Both the position numbers and the translations under genes were made by a program. Shown one piece after another: positions 20,505 through 33,140 of a stretch of DNA of 64,000 nucleotides. Position 1 is the first letter of the stretch; the number at the start of each line of letters is the position of its first letter. The notes below the pieces were generated by a model, which saw only the letters and a program-made list of their open reading frames with translations, ran no database searches and was not told the origin of the DNA. Source of the DNA: Galeopsis tetrahit (Eukaryota > Streptophyta > Magnoliopsida > Lamiales > Lamiaceae); NCBI GenBank assembly GCA_963675135.1, contig OY776132.1, positions 59,777,850 through 59,841,849 of the forward strand. The letters run 5' to 3'.

Positions 20505-21784
20505 TGTTGGGATATGAATCCTAGAACAAGTCCTAAATGATGAAAAGATAAAGATGAAGTTTTGATAAGCCAAAAGTAGATTGAATATTTTCTAAGTGTT
20601 GACTGATCTAGGCTAGTTATGAAAGTCATCTTGTACAGACCAGTAGAGTTCACAAGACAAGTATTGTCAAGTTAACAAAAGATGAGTACGAAATATAAGT
20701 ATTGTTTATATTATATGTTTAGGTTGTTGTTGAGCTATGATAAACATTGTATAGAAGCTCATGAATTTTCATATGTAATTGATATAATCATTGTATAGAT
20801 TCTAAGTTAACTAAGCTATGTTATAAAGCTTAAAGTAATGTAATAGTCTTGTTAGGATTAGATTAGTTATATCTAAGTCTGCTACAGAAGAAGGACTGCG
20901 CAAAATCAGAAGAAGAGGACAAGTCTAAACAAGACAGGTGCGCAATCGCAAGACGAGACAAGTTAACATAAAGAAGTTATGAAGTTAGTTACTCAAGCGC
21001 GTGTGAAGATAAGGATTGAAGAGTTAGTTAGAAATAACTAAATAACAATAAACGCGTGGAAGGATAAGAATAACAAGTTGCAAGTTAGTTTTCAAGAAAG
21101 GTTGGTTACACAACTGAAAGTTCTTGAAGGATAAAAAGTCTATAAATACCCCATGGTATTCATTGGTTAAGACTACTGCAATTCTACATACTGAAGCGTT
21201 ATTGAAGCACTCAAAGAAGCAAACACTCTGAGAGTTTGAAGTTCAGAAATCAAGTTCAGAAGACAAGTGAAGAACGAAGAAGACTGCTACTGAATAAGTT
21301 TTTAGTTTTTACTGTTTCAAGTTGCTAGATACTTGTAAATCTCTAGTAAGATCGAAGATATACTTGGTAGTATATTCGAGAAGATCTAAGTCTTGTTTCT
21401 TGGGACTTAAAATTACAAGAACACACATATTACTCGATTGGAAGAGTTAATAGAAACATCACAACTGGGTTTGTGAGAGTGGACGTAGACAAGTTGTCGA
21501 ACCACTATAAAATCGTTGTGTGTTGTTTACTTTACTGTTTTGTTTGTGTTTAATTGATTAACTGTTTAATTGGTTGAATTACATATCTGAACAAGACTAG
21601 TTGAGTATACATAAAATAGAGTTCTCGAATATAAGTTGAGTATAAATTTGAATTGGGCTCATTGATATATTCTGATTTCCGCATTGTACTTTGATATATC
21701 GAAAGAATTTTGAAAAGTCTATTCACCCCCCTCTAGACATTTTCACTAGCTTACTCGATATTAAACTCAACTTTGGGACCTACA
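20505..21784 (+). repeat. 5' LTR of the outer element
   Basis: Starts TGTTGGGATATG and ends GGGACCTACA; 1,280 bp. A TATAAATA box is at 21141-21148. The downstream part contains GTGGACGTAGACAAG and CGAACCACTATAAAA, shared with the other LTRs of this family. It carries 13 bp near 21250 that the 3' LTR lacks. Confidence 0.95.
21141..21148 (+). promoter_or_regulatory. TATA box in the outer 5' LTR
   Basis: TATAAATA in the middle of the LTR; the same box is in every full LTR of the family (29699, 41541, 46145), as expected for the Pol II promoter of the genomic RNA. Confidence 0.7.
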
Positions 21785-21786
21785 AG

Positions 21787-21798
21787 TGGTATCAGAGC
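21787..21798 (+). other. Primer-binding site, outer element
   Basis: TGGTATCAGAGC two bases after the LTR, complementary to the 3' end of plant initiator tRNA-Met, the usual primer of Ty1-copia reverse transcription. Confidence 0.9.
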
Positions 21799-21982
21799 AG
21801 TAGTTTATGAACTGCTGTTTCTTGATAACCGACTTAAGACTTAGGGTGAAGTCTTGATCCGTGATCGTACTTGCTTACGTGTTCTTGATCAACATTCTTG
21901 TTATATTTGTTTCTTGTTCCCTATTCTTGACTTATCTGCTTCTTGATCATAAAACTGACTAGCACTGATCTACTTGCTCATC

Positions 21983-24529
21983 ATGTCTCTTGAAATCAGT
22001 GCTAACAAGTTACCCAAGTTCCAAGTTCAGGACTACGACTATTGGAAGCTGCGGATGGAGGCAATTTTTAGCTCCACGCACGACCTAATGATCTCTGTTG
22101 TCACCGAGGGCCCGATCGTGACAATGATCCCAAATACTGCTGCCCTCGACAAAGACAAACCAGTTGGTACTCTCGTCAAGAAACCCAGGTCAGATCTAAC
22201 CTCAGAAGAAATGAGGCAAAATAACTTGGATAGCTTGGCGAAGAATTACATCTTACACACTCTTCCTAACGAGTATCTAGGAAAAGTGTTAAAATGTAAA
22301 ACTGCCAAAGATATGTGGGACCGTTTAGCGATCATTTGTGAAGGGACTACCCTGATCAAAGAGAGCAAACTCTCCACTACTGTCCAAAGATTTGAATCAT
22401 TTCGAATGAAAGCTGGTGAAACTATCGACCAGCTGGATACTCGTTTTACTAAGATCATGAATGACTTGGAAGTCCTTGGTAAATCATATACTGCACGTGA
22501 GATCAATCTTAGGATTCTTAAAAGCCTTGATAGTCGATGGAAAATGGTAAAGATGCTTGTTAAGAATACCCAAAAAATAGATGCATGGACTGCAGAAACC
22601 ATGTTTCAAACTCTAAAGGCTCATGAGTTTGATTTAGACGAAGATGAACCCTTAGCCAGTAGTGATAGAGAACATGATGTATCTAAGAACGTTGCCTTTA
22701 AATCTAGTTCGTCTAAGTCCTCTAAGGTAGACAAGTCGAAGTCTAAGACTAGGTCTGCTTCTGTGAAAGACGAGTTAGATACTGATCTTAGTCTGAAGGA
22801 TCAGGTGAACCTCATGGTTAGAAAGTTTGATAGGCTGAATAAACGTTTCGGTAGATATAAGAAGTTCTATAGAGATCATAGAGCGTCTACTTCTAAGAAC
22901 TCGTCTAAGACCAGATGAGACCGAAACTCATCCGAAAGGAGAGACGAAGTCTCGAAAGGTAATAGGCGAGATAGAGAGTCTGATGATAGGAAGATTCAGC
23001 GTTCTGATAGACGTGATAAGCGAAGGGATAAATCTCCTATTAAAAAGGCTACTAATGATCTTTTGTGTTATAATTGTGAAAAGCCAGGTCATTACATCTA
23101 TGAATGTCCGGACCTGAGTACTGATGATCGTGAAGAACGTAAAGCGCGAAGGGAAAGAAGATACAACCGTGGCAAGAAGGCAATGATGGCCAATGATGAC
23201 TCTGATTCAGATTCAGACGAGTTGCCATCGTCCTCATCTAGCTACCCGTCTGATCGAGATCACGATGAAGCATTTATAGTAGATGATGGTCTATGCTGCA
23301 TGGCTAAAATCGACCAAGAGGTATCATCTGCTACTTCTTTTCAATCTTGTGATGATTCAGATACTGATGAAAGTGATACTGCCAGTAGTGAAGTAGGGAG
23401 TAGTCTTCATCACTCTACTAGTGCTATTGAAGACGACCTCCTACTAGCTAATCAGGCATTCATTGAAGTCAGCGACGAAAACATTGCCTTAAAACAAGAA
23501 ATCATTGATCTTAAGGAAGCTCAGTCCAAAGTAGATCCTAATGTAACAGTCCTAAATGAACGCTTGACTGAAGAGTTGAGACAACTCAAAGAAAAGTGTG
23601 CATTGACAGACAGGTTATATCAAGACCTACTTAAGACACATGCAACTGAGAGAAATGAGTTCAATGTTTTAAAGAGCAAGTGCAATAGACTTGAAGAACG
23701 CAATAAGTTCTTAGAGACTAAGGTTGTCACTCTAGACCTTAAACTTACTGACCTGGTTAACTCTTCTAAGATTAACCTTGAATTGTCAGATAGGTATAGG
23801 GCTCCAGCTGACAAGACTGGTATAGGTGCAGATTCACCTAGCTCGTCCACTCGAGTCATTAAGAACCCTACTGCTTTCGTCTCAAGTTCTAATGATAAAG
23901 GAAAAAGACCAATGATATACGATATTGGAACTCCGTCTACAGGCACTGTACCTAAACAGACTCGAGTTAACATTCCGACTACCAAAGGAGGTAAGAAGAA
24001 TGTTAACAACAAGCCTGTTCTGTTTAGAACTAGTCAACAAAGGACCACTAATCGTGGACGACCCAACCAGGTCAGATACGAGGATTGGTATCCTGAGGAG
24101 ACGAGTACTAGACAAGTACAGACTAAACGACAAGAGCCTAGACCTCCTTTCATAAGGCAGTCTCAGCTCTACTCGTCTAGGCCTAGACAGGTTGCTCCAA
24201 AATATCGTACACAACCTGTTATATATCCTCCACCTTTGTCATATGATATTATAAGTGAGGAAAGACCCAAACGAGTCTATAAACCGTATGGACCTAATGC
24301 ATACAAGCCCTATTCTGACTATCATAGACCAGCGCCTGCTCAAGTAGAGATCAAGTCGAAAGGCTATCTCAAACGAGTAGACCCGAAATCGAATGATATG
24401 CCAGATAAGGACAACAAGGTCTTATTTTGTAACAAGTATGGCAGGAAGCTTAAGAGATCAAACTTGTTCAAGACTCCAATGTATATTTGGATTCCTCTGA
24501 ACTCGACTAACCCCCCAGGACCCCAATAA
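21983..24529 (+). pseudogene. gag: Gag, outer Sirevirus copy (one nonsense mutation)
   Basis: The structural Gag protein packages element RNA. The start ATG at 21983 gives MSLEISANKLPKFQ. The zinc knuckle CYNCEKPGHYIYEC (CX2CX4HX4C) follows the N-terminal Gag domain, and after it an acidic Ser-rich stretch leads into a long coiled coil (LKQEIIDLKEAQ to LDLKLTDLV), typical of Sirevirus Gag. One TGA at 22916-22918 interrupts the frame where the inner copy has CGA, a C-to-T change at a CpG; the rest stays open to the stop at 24527-24529 after NPPGPQ. Confidence 0.9.
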
Positions 24530-24562
24530 ACTAGTGGGTACCTAAATTATTGAATATCTTCA

Positions 24563-27500
24563 TTGCAGGGTCGACTCGACTTGTATAAGAAGGGTGGCTC
24601 AGTAGGAGAAACTTGGTACATTGATAGTGGTTGTTCGCACCACATGACTGGTACTAAGGCTCTCTTATCAAGTTACCATGAGCAGGAAGGACCAAAAGTG
24701 ATATTTGGTGATAGCTCCACTGCTGTCACTAATGGATTTGGTTACATCAGGAATGGAGACGTAGAGATTCAAGATGTCTCATACGTGTAAGGTTTGAAAT
24801 ATAATTTACTCTCTGTTTTCTCAGTTTTGTGACCGTGGATACAAGGTGCAGTTTAAAAGCTGCAAATGTGAGATCATTGACAAAAGGACGCACACAGTCC
24901 TACTAGTCGGCGTAAGACAAGGTAGTGTATACATAGTGAACTGGAATAGCTGTCCAAGGGACACTTGTCTACTTACTAAGAACCCTAAAGAACTTGGATG
25001 GCTTTGGCATAGACGCCTCTACCACATGAACTTTAAGGTGATTAATAAGATAGCAAGAGATTACCTAGTGGAAGGTATTCCCAACGAAGTCTATTACAAA
25101 TCACATGTATGCAATGCTTGTCAGAAAGGTAAACAGGTAAAAGGTTCTTTTAAGTCAATTCATACTCTCTCAACTAGTAGAGTCCTAGAACTCCTACATA
25201 TGGATCTTCATGGTCCGATAACTCCTCCAACCTTGAATGGTAGAAGGTACACACTTGTTGTTGTAGACGACTATTCTAAGTTTACTTGGGTAGTCTTCCT
25301 ACACAAGAAGAGTGATACACAAACACTTCTGCCTGATCTGTTGAAGAAGTTACAAGTTGAGAAAAACCAGTCTATTGTCAAGATTCGTAGTGACAAGAGA
25401 ACTGAGTTCATTAATTGCTATATCAAAGACTTTTGTGCTAAACGTGGTATCCAGCATCTTACTAGTGCAGCTAGGACACCACAACAGAATGGTGTAGCAG
25501 AAAGAAGGAATCGAACTCTCAAAGAAGCCTGTAGAACCATGATAGCCGAGTACAACACACCTCAAAAGTTTTGGGCTGAAGCTATCAACACTGCATGCTA
25601 CTCACAGAACAGAAGTGCGATCAACAAAGCTCTAGGCAAGACACCCTATGAGGTTTGGAAAGGTAGAAAACCCAGAATTTCATATTTCCATATATTTGGT
25701 TGTAAGTGTTTCATCCATGTCAATGGAAAGAGCAAGTTGAATGCTTTCGATGCTAAAGCAGACGAGGGGATATTCTTAGGATACTCCTCGACTAGCAAGG
25801 CATTTAGGGTATTCAACTACTCAACTCTTTGTGTGGAAGAAACACCACATGTGGTTTTCGATGAATCTCGACAGGACTCGTCTACCGATAAGATCAGTGA
25901 GAAGGTGACTGATCTATCGATCGAATCTGACAAAGAATCAGAGGTATATGAATCCGTTCAAGCCTACAATCCATTCATGAAAGCTCTCGAGTCTGATGAC
26001 AAAGAGAAGGTAAGTGCTCAAGGTAAGTCTTCTAGACCAGCTGACATGCCTGCTCTAGTTGACTCGTCTACTCCTGTTAAAATTGATGATACAAATGATG
26101 TCGATATGCATGATGCTGTACATGATGTAGATGATGATAGTATTCCTGTTAAGAATAGAAAAACATGGAAATCTGCGCATGATACTGAAAATATTATTGG
26201 TGACTCTACTATTGGTGTAAAGACTAGACGACAACTCTTTGAGTCGCAAGAACAGCCTAGTCCAACTATGTTTTGCTGGTGTTGTTTCCTCTCTGCTATC
26301 GAGCCTACCACTGTTAAAGAGGCATTGGCTGATAGTAATTGGATCATCGCTATGCAAGACGAGTTGAACCAGTTTGTTCGAAACGACGTCTGGGAACTTA
26401 TCGATAGGCCGGAACATCATAATGTAGTTGGCACTCGATGGATTTTCAAAAACAAGAAAGATGAGAATGATGTAGTCGTTAGGAATAAGGCTAGACTAGT
26501 GGCCCAAGGCTATTCACAAGCTGAAGGCATAGACTATGATGAAACATATGCTCCTGTTGCTAGACTAGAAGCCATTCGATTGTTCCTTGCATATGCTGCT
26601 CATATGAAGTTTACTGTATATCAAATGGATGTTAAAAGTGCATTTCTTAACGGTATTCTTGCGGAAGAAGTGTATGTTGAACAACCCCCAGGTTTCGAAG
26701 TCAAAGGCAACCAGGTGTACAGATTGAAGAAAGCCTTATACGGACTAAAGCAAGCTCCAAGAGCATGGTATGATACTCTCTCTCTCTTTCTATTAGAAAA
26801 TGTTTTTACTAAGGGCAAGGTCGATAGAACCTTGTTCAGAAGACAAGAAGGGAAAGACATTTTACTCGTCCAAATTTACGTAGATGATATCATTTTTGGT
26901 TCACCTAACAAAAAGCTGAGTGAAAGTTTCTCAACACTCATGCAAAGTAAATTTGAGATGTCCATGATGGGTGAAATGAATTACTTTCTTGGTCTTCAAG
27001 TAAAACAGACCCCTGAAGGGATTTTCATAAATCAAGCAAAGTATACTAGAAATCTTCTAGACAAGTATGGTATTAAGACATGCAAGTTTACTGGCGTACC
27101 GATGTTACCTACATACAGGATGGATCCAGACGAACAAGGTAAATATGCTGATCAAACATATTATCGTGGTCTTATTGGTTCATTATTGTACTTAACTGCT
27201 AGTAGACCTGACATTGCATTCTCTGTTGGCGTTTGTGCTCGTTTTCAAGCTAATCCAAAAGAGAGTCATATGGAAACCACTAAAAGGATATTGAAATATT
27301 TGAAAGGAACCATCAATCGTGGTATATGGTATCCTTCGAATGATGATTTATCTTTAAGTGGCTACTCTGACTCTGATTTTGGTGGCTGTAGAATAGATAG
27401 GAAATCTACATCTGGTTCTTGTCAATTATTAGGCACAAAACTCATTTCATGGTTTTCGAAAAAGCAAACTAGTGTGGCTACCTCTACTACCGAAGCCGAG

Positions 27501-27833
27501 TACATGGCTGCTGGTAGCTGCTGTAGTCAACTACTTTGGCTCATGCAACAGCTTAGAGATTACAACATTTATGAATCAAATGTTCCTATTTTCTGTGATA
27601 GTAATAGTGTCATTGCCATTACACAAAATCCTGTTTTGCACACACGTTGTAAGCATGTTGATGTGAAGCATCATTTCATACGTGATCATGTAGAAAAGAA
27701 GGATATTCGCATGGAAAAGATTCATACTGATTTTCAAAGAGCTGATATTTTCACAAAACCATTAGCTGAGGCTCGTTTTCGTGAGTTATGCATTAGTCTA
27801 GGACTAATTGATTTAGATCCTACCTACTTATAG
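24563..27833 (+). pseudogene. pol: Pol polyprotein, outer Sirevirus copy (broken in the protease region)
   Basis: Protease, integrase, reverse transcriptase and RNase H are encoded in this order. The protease motif WYIDSGCSHH is intact, but TAA at 24788-24790 replaces a GAA of the inner copy and an extra base near 24818 shifts the frame. From 24846 the frame is open for 995 codons: pre-integrase zinc finger (LWHRRLYHMNF), integrase (VVVDDYSKF, TPQQNGVAERRNR), RT with YVDD, RNase H (GYSDSDFGG, TEAEYMAA, KHVDVKHHFIRD). In the integrase region it has SDKRTEF where the inner copy reads SDKGTEF. Confidence 0.92.
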
Positions 27834-28711
27834 CTATGTACTAACCAGACAGGTACATCAACGAAATAAGGAGACAAGATCACTGGAACAGAGCACTCGT
27901 CTACTCACGCAACAGACAGGTATACAAGGCTAGACAAGATGACCAAACAACCCGATGAGGAAGCTGGTAAAGCTGGGGGTAATACTAAGGGAATAAACAT
28001 TTAAGGGGGAATCTATGATTTCTTAAATATCCTTATGTTGACTCTTAAGTTTGTCACAAGTCATCTTGTTCGAACCTTGACCATTGCATTAGACTGATAT
28101 TCATCTTAATTATTCTACTCTACTTGTACCTACGATCATATGTTGCATAAGACAAGATAGGTACATAAAGTCGTTCGACATTCAGAATAGACAAGCACAG
28201 TCGAAGGGGGAACTCGTCTTGTGAGAATGAGTCTACTCGTCTGTTCTGGATAGACTCGAACAGACAAGATAAGTGTTCTTGTGATTCAAAAACTCTAAGT
28301 GTTTAATCAGTTCGAATAAAGGGTATTATTGTAATTTGTTAAGGCAAAAAATTGGAAAACCCTAGAATTGGATTTATACACTCCCATTTAATGAGGTGTA
28401 TACACCCAGCTCACGCCTAACTCTACTACCCTAGGTCAGATGAGTACACTCCTCTGTCCTAACCAATAGAAAAGGCGGATTCTAAATTTTACAATATCAA
28501 ATCACGTAATATTCTCGATTCCGTAACTGAATCTCAAAAGACACATTGTTGGATCATTTCATTAGATCTTGGCCGTTGATTCTTAAAATTAGTTCTAACA
28601 AAACTCAAACAGTTGCACCCTACTCCCCTTACGTTTTCTTAACTCGCCTACTCTCGAACAACGAATTTTCTTATTCATTCAAAGTATTTGCTCTTACTCT
28701 AAACATCTACT
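27834..28711 (+). other. Spacer between pol and ORF3, outer copy
   Basis: About 880 bp without a gene, alignable with 36414-37336 of the inner copy. It holds polypurine runs (TTAAGGGGGAATC near 28002; CGAAGGGGGAACTCG near 28202) and a perfect palindrome GGTGTATACACC at 28395-28406. All are conserved in the inner copy. Confidence 0.75.
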
Positions 28712-29061
28712 ATGACAATCGTATCTCTCTTTGATGTTAGGACCAACATGCAAGCCAGATTTGATCTTGGCAAATACTCATCAGAAAACAAAGTGCATGT
28801 TGAAGCCTCGCTTTTCTTCAAAGGCAATCACACCGAAGGCAACAAGGAGATCCTCATGAAGTGTTGCAGATGTGGTTTGAGACCGTATTTAGAGGCGTTT
28901 CCTGAAGTCGTCTTGGAGGAGGAAATGTTGGAATTTTATGCCAACGTCACTAGAAGAGGCGATTCCATTGAGTCTTTTGTTGGTGGAAGTCGAGTGGAAA
29001 TCACTCGTGATGCTGTGTTCGAACATCTAAAGCTACCGATTGGATCTATTGATGTTGAGAA
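28712..29061 (+). pseudogene. ORF3 (env-like position), 5' part, outer copy
   Basis: The first 116 codons start MTIVSLFDVRTNMQARFDLG and match the start of the intact ORF3 of the inner copy. The inner element is inserted after 29061, within the codons for VENY; the frame resumes at 42202 after the duplicated GAGAA. See the inner ORF3 for a description of the protein. Confidence 0.88.
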
Positions 29062-30354
29062 TGTTGGGATATGAATCCTAGACAAGTCCTAAATGATAAA
29101 AAGATAAGATGAAGTTTTGATAAGCCAAAAGTAGTATGAATATATTCTAAGTATTGACTAATCTAGTCTAGTTGAGTTGAAGTCATCTTGAACAGATCAG
29201 TAGAAGTTCACATAAAAGATAAGTGTTGTTTATATTTAAAAGATAAGTACGTTTTATAAGTACTTCATATATGTGTTCTTCTTAGTTTGTTATTGAGCTA
29301 TAAATGTTGTATAGAGCTCATGATATTTTCTATGTAATAGATAGATTTGTTGTATAGTTCATAAGTTGACTAAGCTTGTATTATAAAAGCTTAATGTAAT
29401 GTAATAGTCTTGTTAGGACTAGATTAGTTCTATTAGAGTCTACTGCACAAGAAGAGAAGACCAGTCTACTACTCAAGACAGGTGGACTACAAGACCAGTA
29501 CATCTACTAGACTACTCAAAACAAGTCAACATGAAGTTAGTTACAAAAGCGCATATAAAGATAAAGATTAAAAAAAAGGTTAGTTATGGAATAACTAATT
29601 CATAACAAGAAACGCGTGATTGGATAAAACTTGGAAGTTAGAAATCAATTATCAAGAAGAGTTGGTTACAACTACTTAAGTTCTTGATTTCAGAAGTCTA
29701 TAAATATCTCAAGGTATTCATTGATTCAAGACTACTGATTACAGACGTACTGATGTTCTAAGCATTCAAAGGCAATTTACGAAGTATTCAAAGAAGGAAA
29801 AACTCACAGAGTTAATCTTCAGAAAAGAAGCCAGGAGACGAAGTCATATTCAAAAGACTGCTACTGAAGATCAGAGAAGTTTTATTTTGTTGTTTTATCA
29901 AGGTGCTAGATACTTGTAAAATTTCTAGTTAGATCATAGACGTATCTGGAGGTATAGTCTGTTGAAGATCTAAGTCTTCTTCTTGGGACTCTAAAGACAG
30001 GAATTATACACTTGTACTCGATTGGAAGAGTTTAGTGGAAACATCACAACTGGGTTTGTGAGAGTGGATGTAGACAAGTTGTCGAACCACTATAAATCTT
30101 TGTGTGTTGTTTACTTTACTGTTTTAATTGTTTAATTGCTTAACTGTTTAACTGCTACTACACTAGACAAGTTGAGTATAGAACAGAGTTCTCGAATTTA
30201 AAAGTTGAGTATAAACTTGAATTGGGCTCATTGTTAATTTCGTATTCCGCATATTGTATTCTGATATTTCGATAGAATTTTGAAAAGTCTATTCACCCCC
30301 CTCTAGACATTTTCATTAGCTTACTCGTTATTAACTCAACTTTGGGGACCTACA
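29062..30354 (+). repeat. 5' LTR of the inner element
   Basis: TGTTGGGATATG to GGGGACCTACA. It diverges clearly from the outer LTRs in the U3 part but shares TATA box, LTR ends and the GAACCACTATAAATC region. Confidence 0.95.
29699..29706 (+). promoter_or_regulatory. TATA box in the inner 5' LTR
   Basis: TATAAATA, at the same relative position as in the outer LTRs. Confidence 0.7.
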
Positions 30355-30356
30355 AG

Positions 30357-30368
30357 TGGTATCAGAGC
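30357..30368 (+). other. Primer-binding site, inner element
   Basis: TGGTATCAGAGC two bases after the LTR; initiator tRNA-Met type. Confidence 0.9.
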
Positions 30369-30553
30369 AGTGGTTTACGAACTGCTGTTTCTTGATAACC
30401 GACTTAAGACTTAGGGTGAAGTCTTGTTCCTTGATTGTAGTTGCTTACGTGTTCTTGATCAAATACTCTTGTTATATCTGTTTCGTGCTCCCTGTTCTTG
30501 ACTTATTTGTCTTTCTTGATCATAACTCTACTTAGCACTTATTTCTTGAAAAC

Positions 30554-33106
30554 ATGTCTCTTGAGATCAGCGCTAACAAGTTACCCAAGTTCCAGGTTCA
30601 AGACTATGACTACTGGAAGCTGCGAATGGAAACCATTTTTAGTTCCACGCACGACCTAATGATCTCTGTTATCACAGAAGGACCTATTGTTACTATGGTT
30701 CCTAATACTGCTGTTCTTGACCCAAGCAAACCAATTGGTACTCTCGTCAAGAAACCCAAGTCAGATCTAACCTCAGAAGAAATGCGTCAAAATAATTTGG
30801 ATAGTTTGGCAAAGAATTACATTTTACACACCCTTCCTAACGAGTATCTAGGAAAAGTGTTAAAATGTAAGACTGCCAAAGAGATGTGGGACAGACTAGC
30901 TATCCTTTGTGAAGGGACCTCCCTAATCAAAGAGAGCAAACTCTCCACAGCTGTCCAAAGATTTGAATCATTTCGGATGAAAGCTGGAGAAACTATCGAC
31001 CAGCTGGATACTCGTTTTACTAAGATCATGAATGATTTGGAAGTACTTGGTAAATCTTATACTGCTCGTGAGATCAATCTTAGGATTTTGAAGAGTCTTG
31101 ATAGTCGTTGGAAAATGGTAAAGATGCTTGTTAAGAACACTCAAGACATTGATACGTGGACTGCTGAAACCATGTTTCAAACCCTTAAAGCCCATGAGTT
31201 TGATTTAGACGAAGATGAACCACTAGCCAGTAGTGATAGAGAACATGTTGTATCTAAGAACGTTGCCCTTAAGTCTAGCTCTTCTAAGTCTTCTAATGTA
31301 GACAGGTCCAAGTCTAGAACTAAGTCTGCCTCTGTGAAAGATGAGTTAGATACTGATCTTAGTTTGAAGGATCAGATGAGTCTCATGGTTAGAAAGTTTG
31401 ATAGGCTCAATAAACGCTTCGGAAGGTACAAGAAGTTCTATAGGAATCATAGAGCATCCACTTCTAAGAACTCGTCTGAGACCAGACGAGACCGAAACTC
31501 ATCCGAAAGGAGAGACGAAGTCTCGAAAGGTAATAGACGAGATAGAGAGTCTGACGATAGGAAGATTCAACGTTCTGATAGACGTGAAAAACGTAGGGAC
31601 AAATCTCCTATTAAAAAGGCTACTAATGATCTCTTGTGCTATAATTGTGAAAAGCCAGGTCACTACATATATGAATGTCCAGACCTGAGCACTGATGATC
31701 GTGAAGAACGCAAGGCACGAAGAGAAAGAAGATATAACCGTGGCAAAAAGGCTATGATGGCCAATGATGACTCTGATTCGGATTCAGACGAGTTGCCATC
31801 GTCCGTATCTAGCCACTCAACTGATCAAGATCACGACGAAGCATTCATAGTAGATGATGGCCTATGCTGCATGGCTAAAATCGACCAAGAGGTATCATCT
31901 GCTACATCTTTTCAATCTTGTGATGATTCAGAAACTGATGAAAGTGACACTGCTAGTAGTGAAGTAGGAAGTAGTCTTCAGCACTCGACTAGTGCAGTCG
32001 AAGACGACCTTCTACTTGCTAACCAAGCATTCATTGAAGTCAGTGATGAAAACATTGCATTAAAACAAGAAATCATTGATCTTAAGGAAGCTCAGTCAAA
32101 AGTAGATCCTAATATAACAGTCCTAAATAAACGCTTGACTGAAGAGTTGAGTAAACTCAAAGAAAAGTGTGCGTTGACAGACAGGTTATATCAAGACCTA
32201 CTTAAGATACATGCAACTGAGAGAAATGAATTCAATGTTTTAAAAAACAAGTGCAACAGACTTGAAGAACGTAATAAGTTCTTAGAGACCGAGGTAGTTA
32301 CACTTGATCTCAAACTTACTGACCTGGTTAATTCTTCAAAGATTAACCTTGAACTGTCAGATAGGTATAGAGATCCAGGTGACAAGACTGGTATAGGTGC
32401 TGAGTCATCTAGCTCGTCTACTCGAGTCATTAAGAACCCTACTACTATTAAAGCAAGACCTTTGCCAAATGACAAAGGAAAAGGACCAATGTTATACGAT
32501 ATTGGAACTCCTTCTAAAGGTACTGTACCTAAACAAGCTCGAGTTAACATTCCGATTACCAAGGGAGGTAAAAAGAATGGTAACAGCAAGCCTGCTCCAT
32601 CTAGAACTAATCTTCAAAGGACCACTAATCGTGGATGACCCAACCAGGTCAGATACGAGGACTGGTATCCTGAGGAGACGAGTACTAGACCGGTACTGAC
32701 TAGACGACAAGAGTCTAGACCTCCATTTATAAGGCAGTCTCAACTCTACTCGTCTAGACCTAGACATGTAGCTCCAAAATATCGTACACAAGCTGTCCTA
32801 TATCCTCCACCTCTATCATACGACATTTTAAGTGAGGAAAGACCCAAACGCGTCTATAAACCGTATGGACCTAATGCTTTCAAACCCTACTCTAACTATC
32901 ATAGACAAGTGCCTGCTCAAGTAGAGATTAAGTCGAAAGGCTATCTCCAAAGAGTAGACCCGAACTCGACTGATAGGCCAGAGAAGGATAATAAGGTCTT
33001 ATTTTGCAACAAATATGGGCGAAAGCTTAAAAGATCGAACTTGTTCAAGACTCCAATGTATATCTGGATTCCTCTGAACATGACTAACCCCCAAGGACCC
33101 CAATAA
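30554..33106 (+). CDS. gag: Gag, inner Sirevirus copy (one in-frame stop near the C-terminus)
   Basis: The ATG at 30554 opens MSLEISANKLPKFQ. Residues 1 to about 240 are the N-terminal Gag domain; a basic Arg-rich stretch precedes the CCHC zinc knuckle at residue 362; an acidic Ser/Asp stretch and a coiled coil (about 490-600) follow. The frame is open for 694 codons to TGA at 32636-32638, where the outer copy has CGA (GGACGACCC). The remaining 156 codons stay open and end after NPQGPQ at 33106, as in the outer copy. Sirevirus Gag is known for a coiled coil and for binding dynein light chain 8-type proteins. A truncated Gag may still function; not known. Confidence 0.88.
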
Positions 33107-33140
33107 ACAAATGGGTACCTAAGTTATTGAATATCATCTA

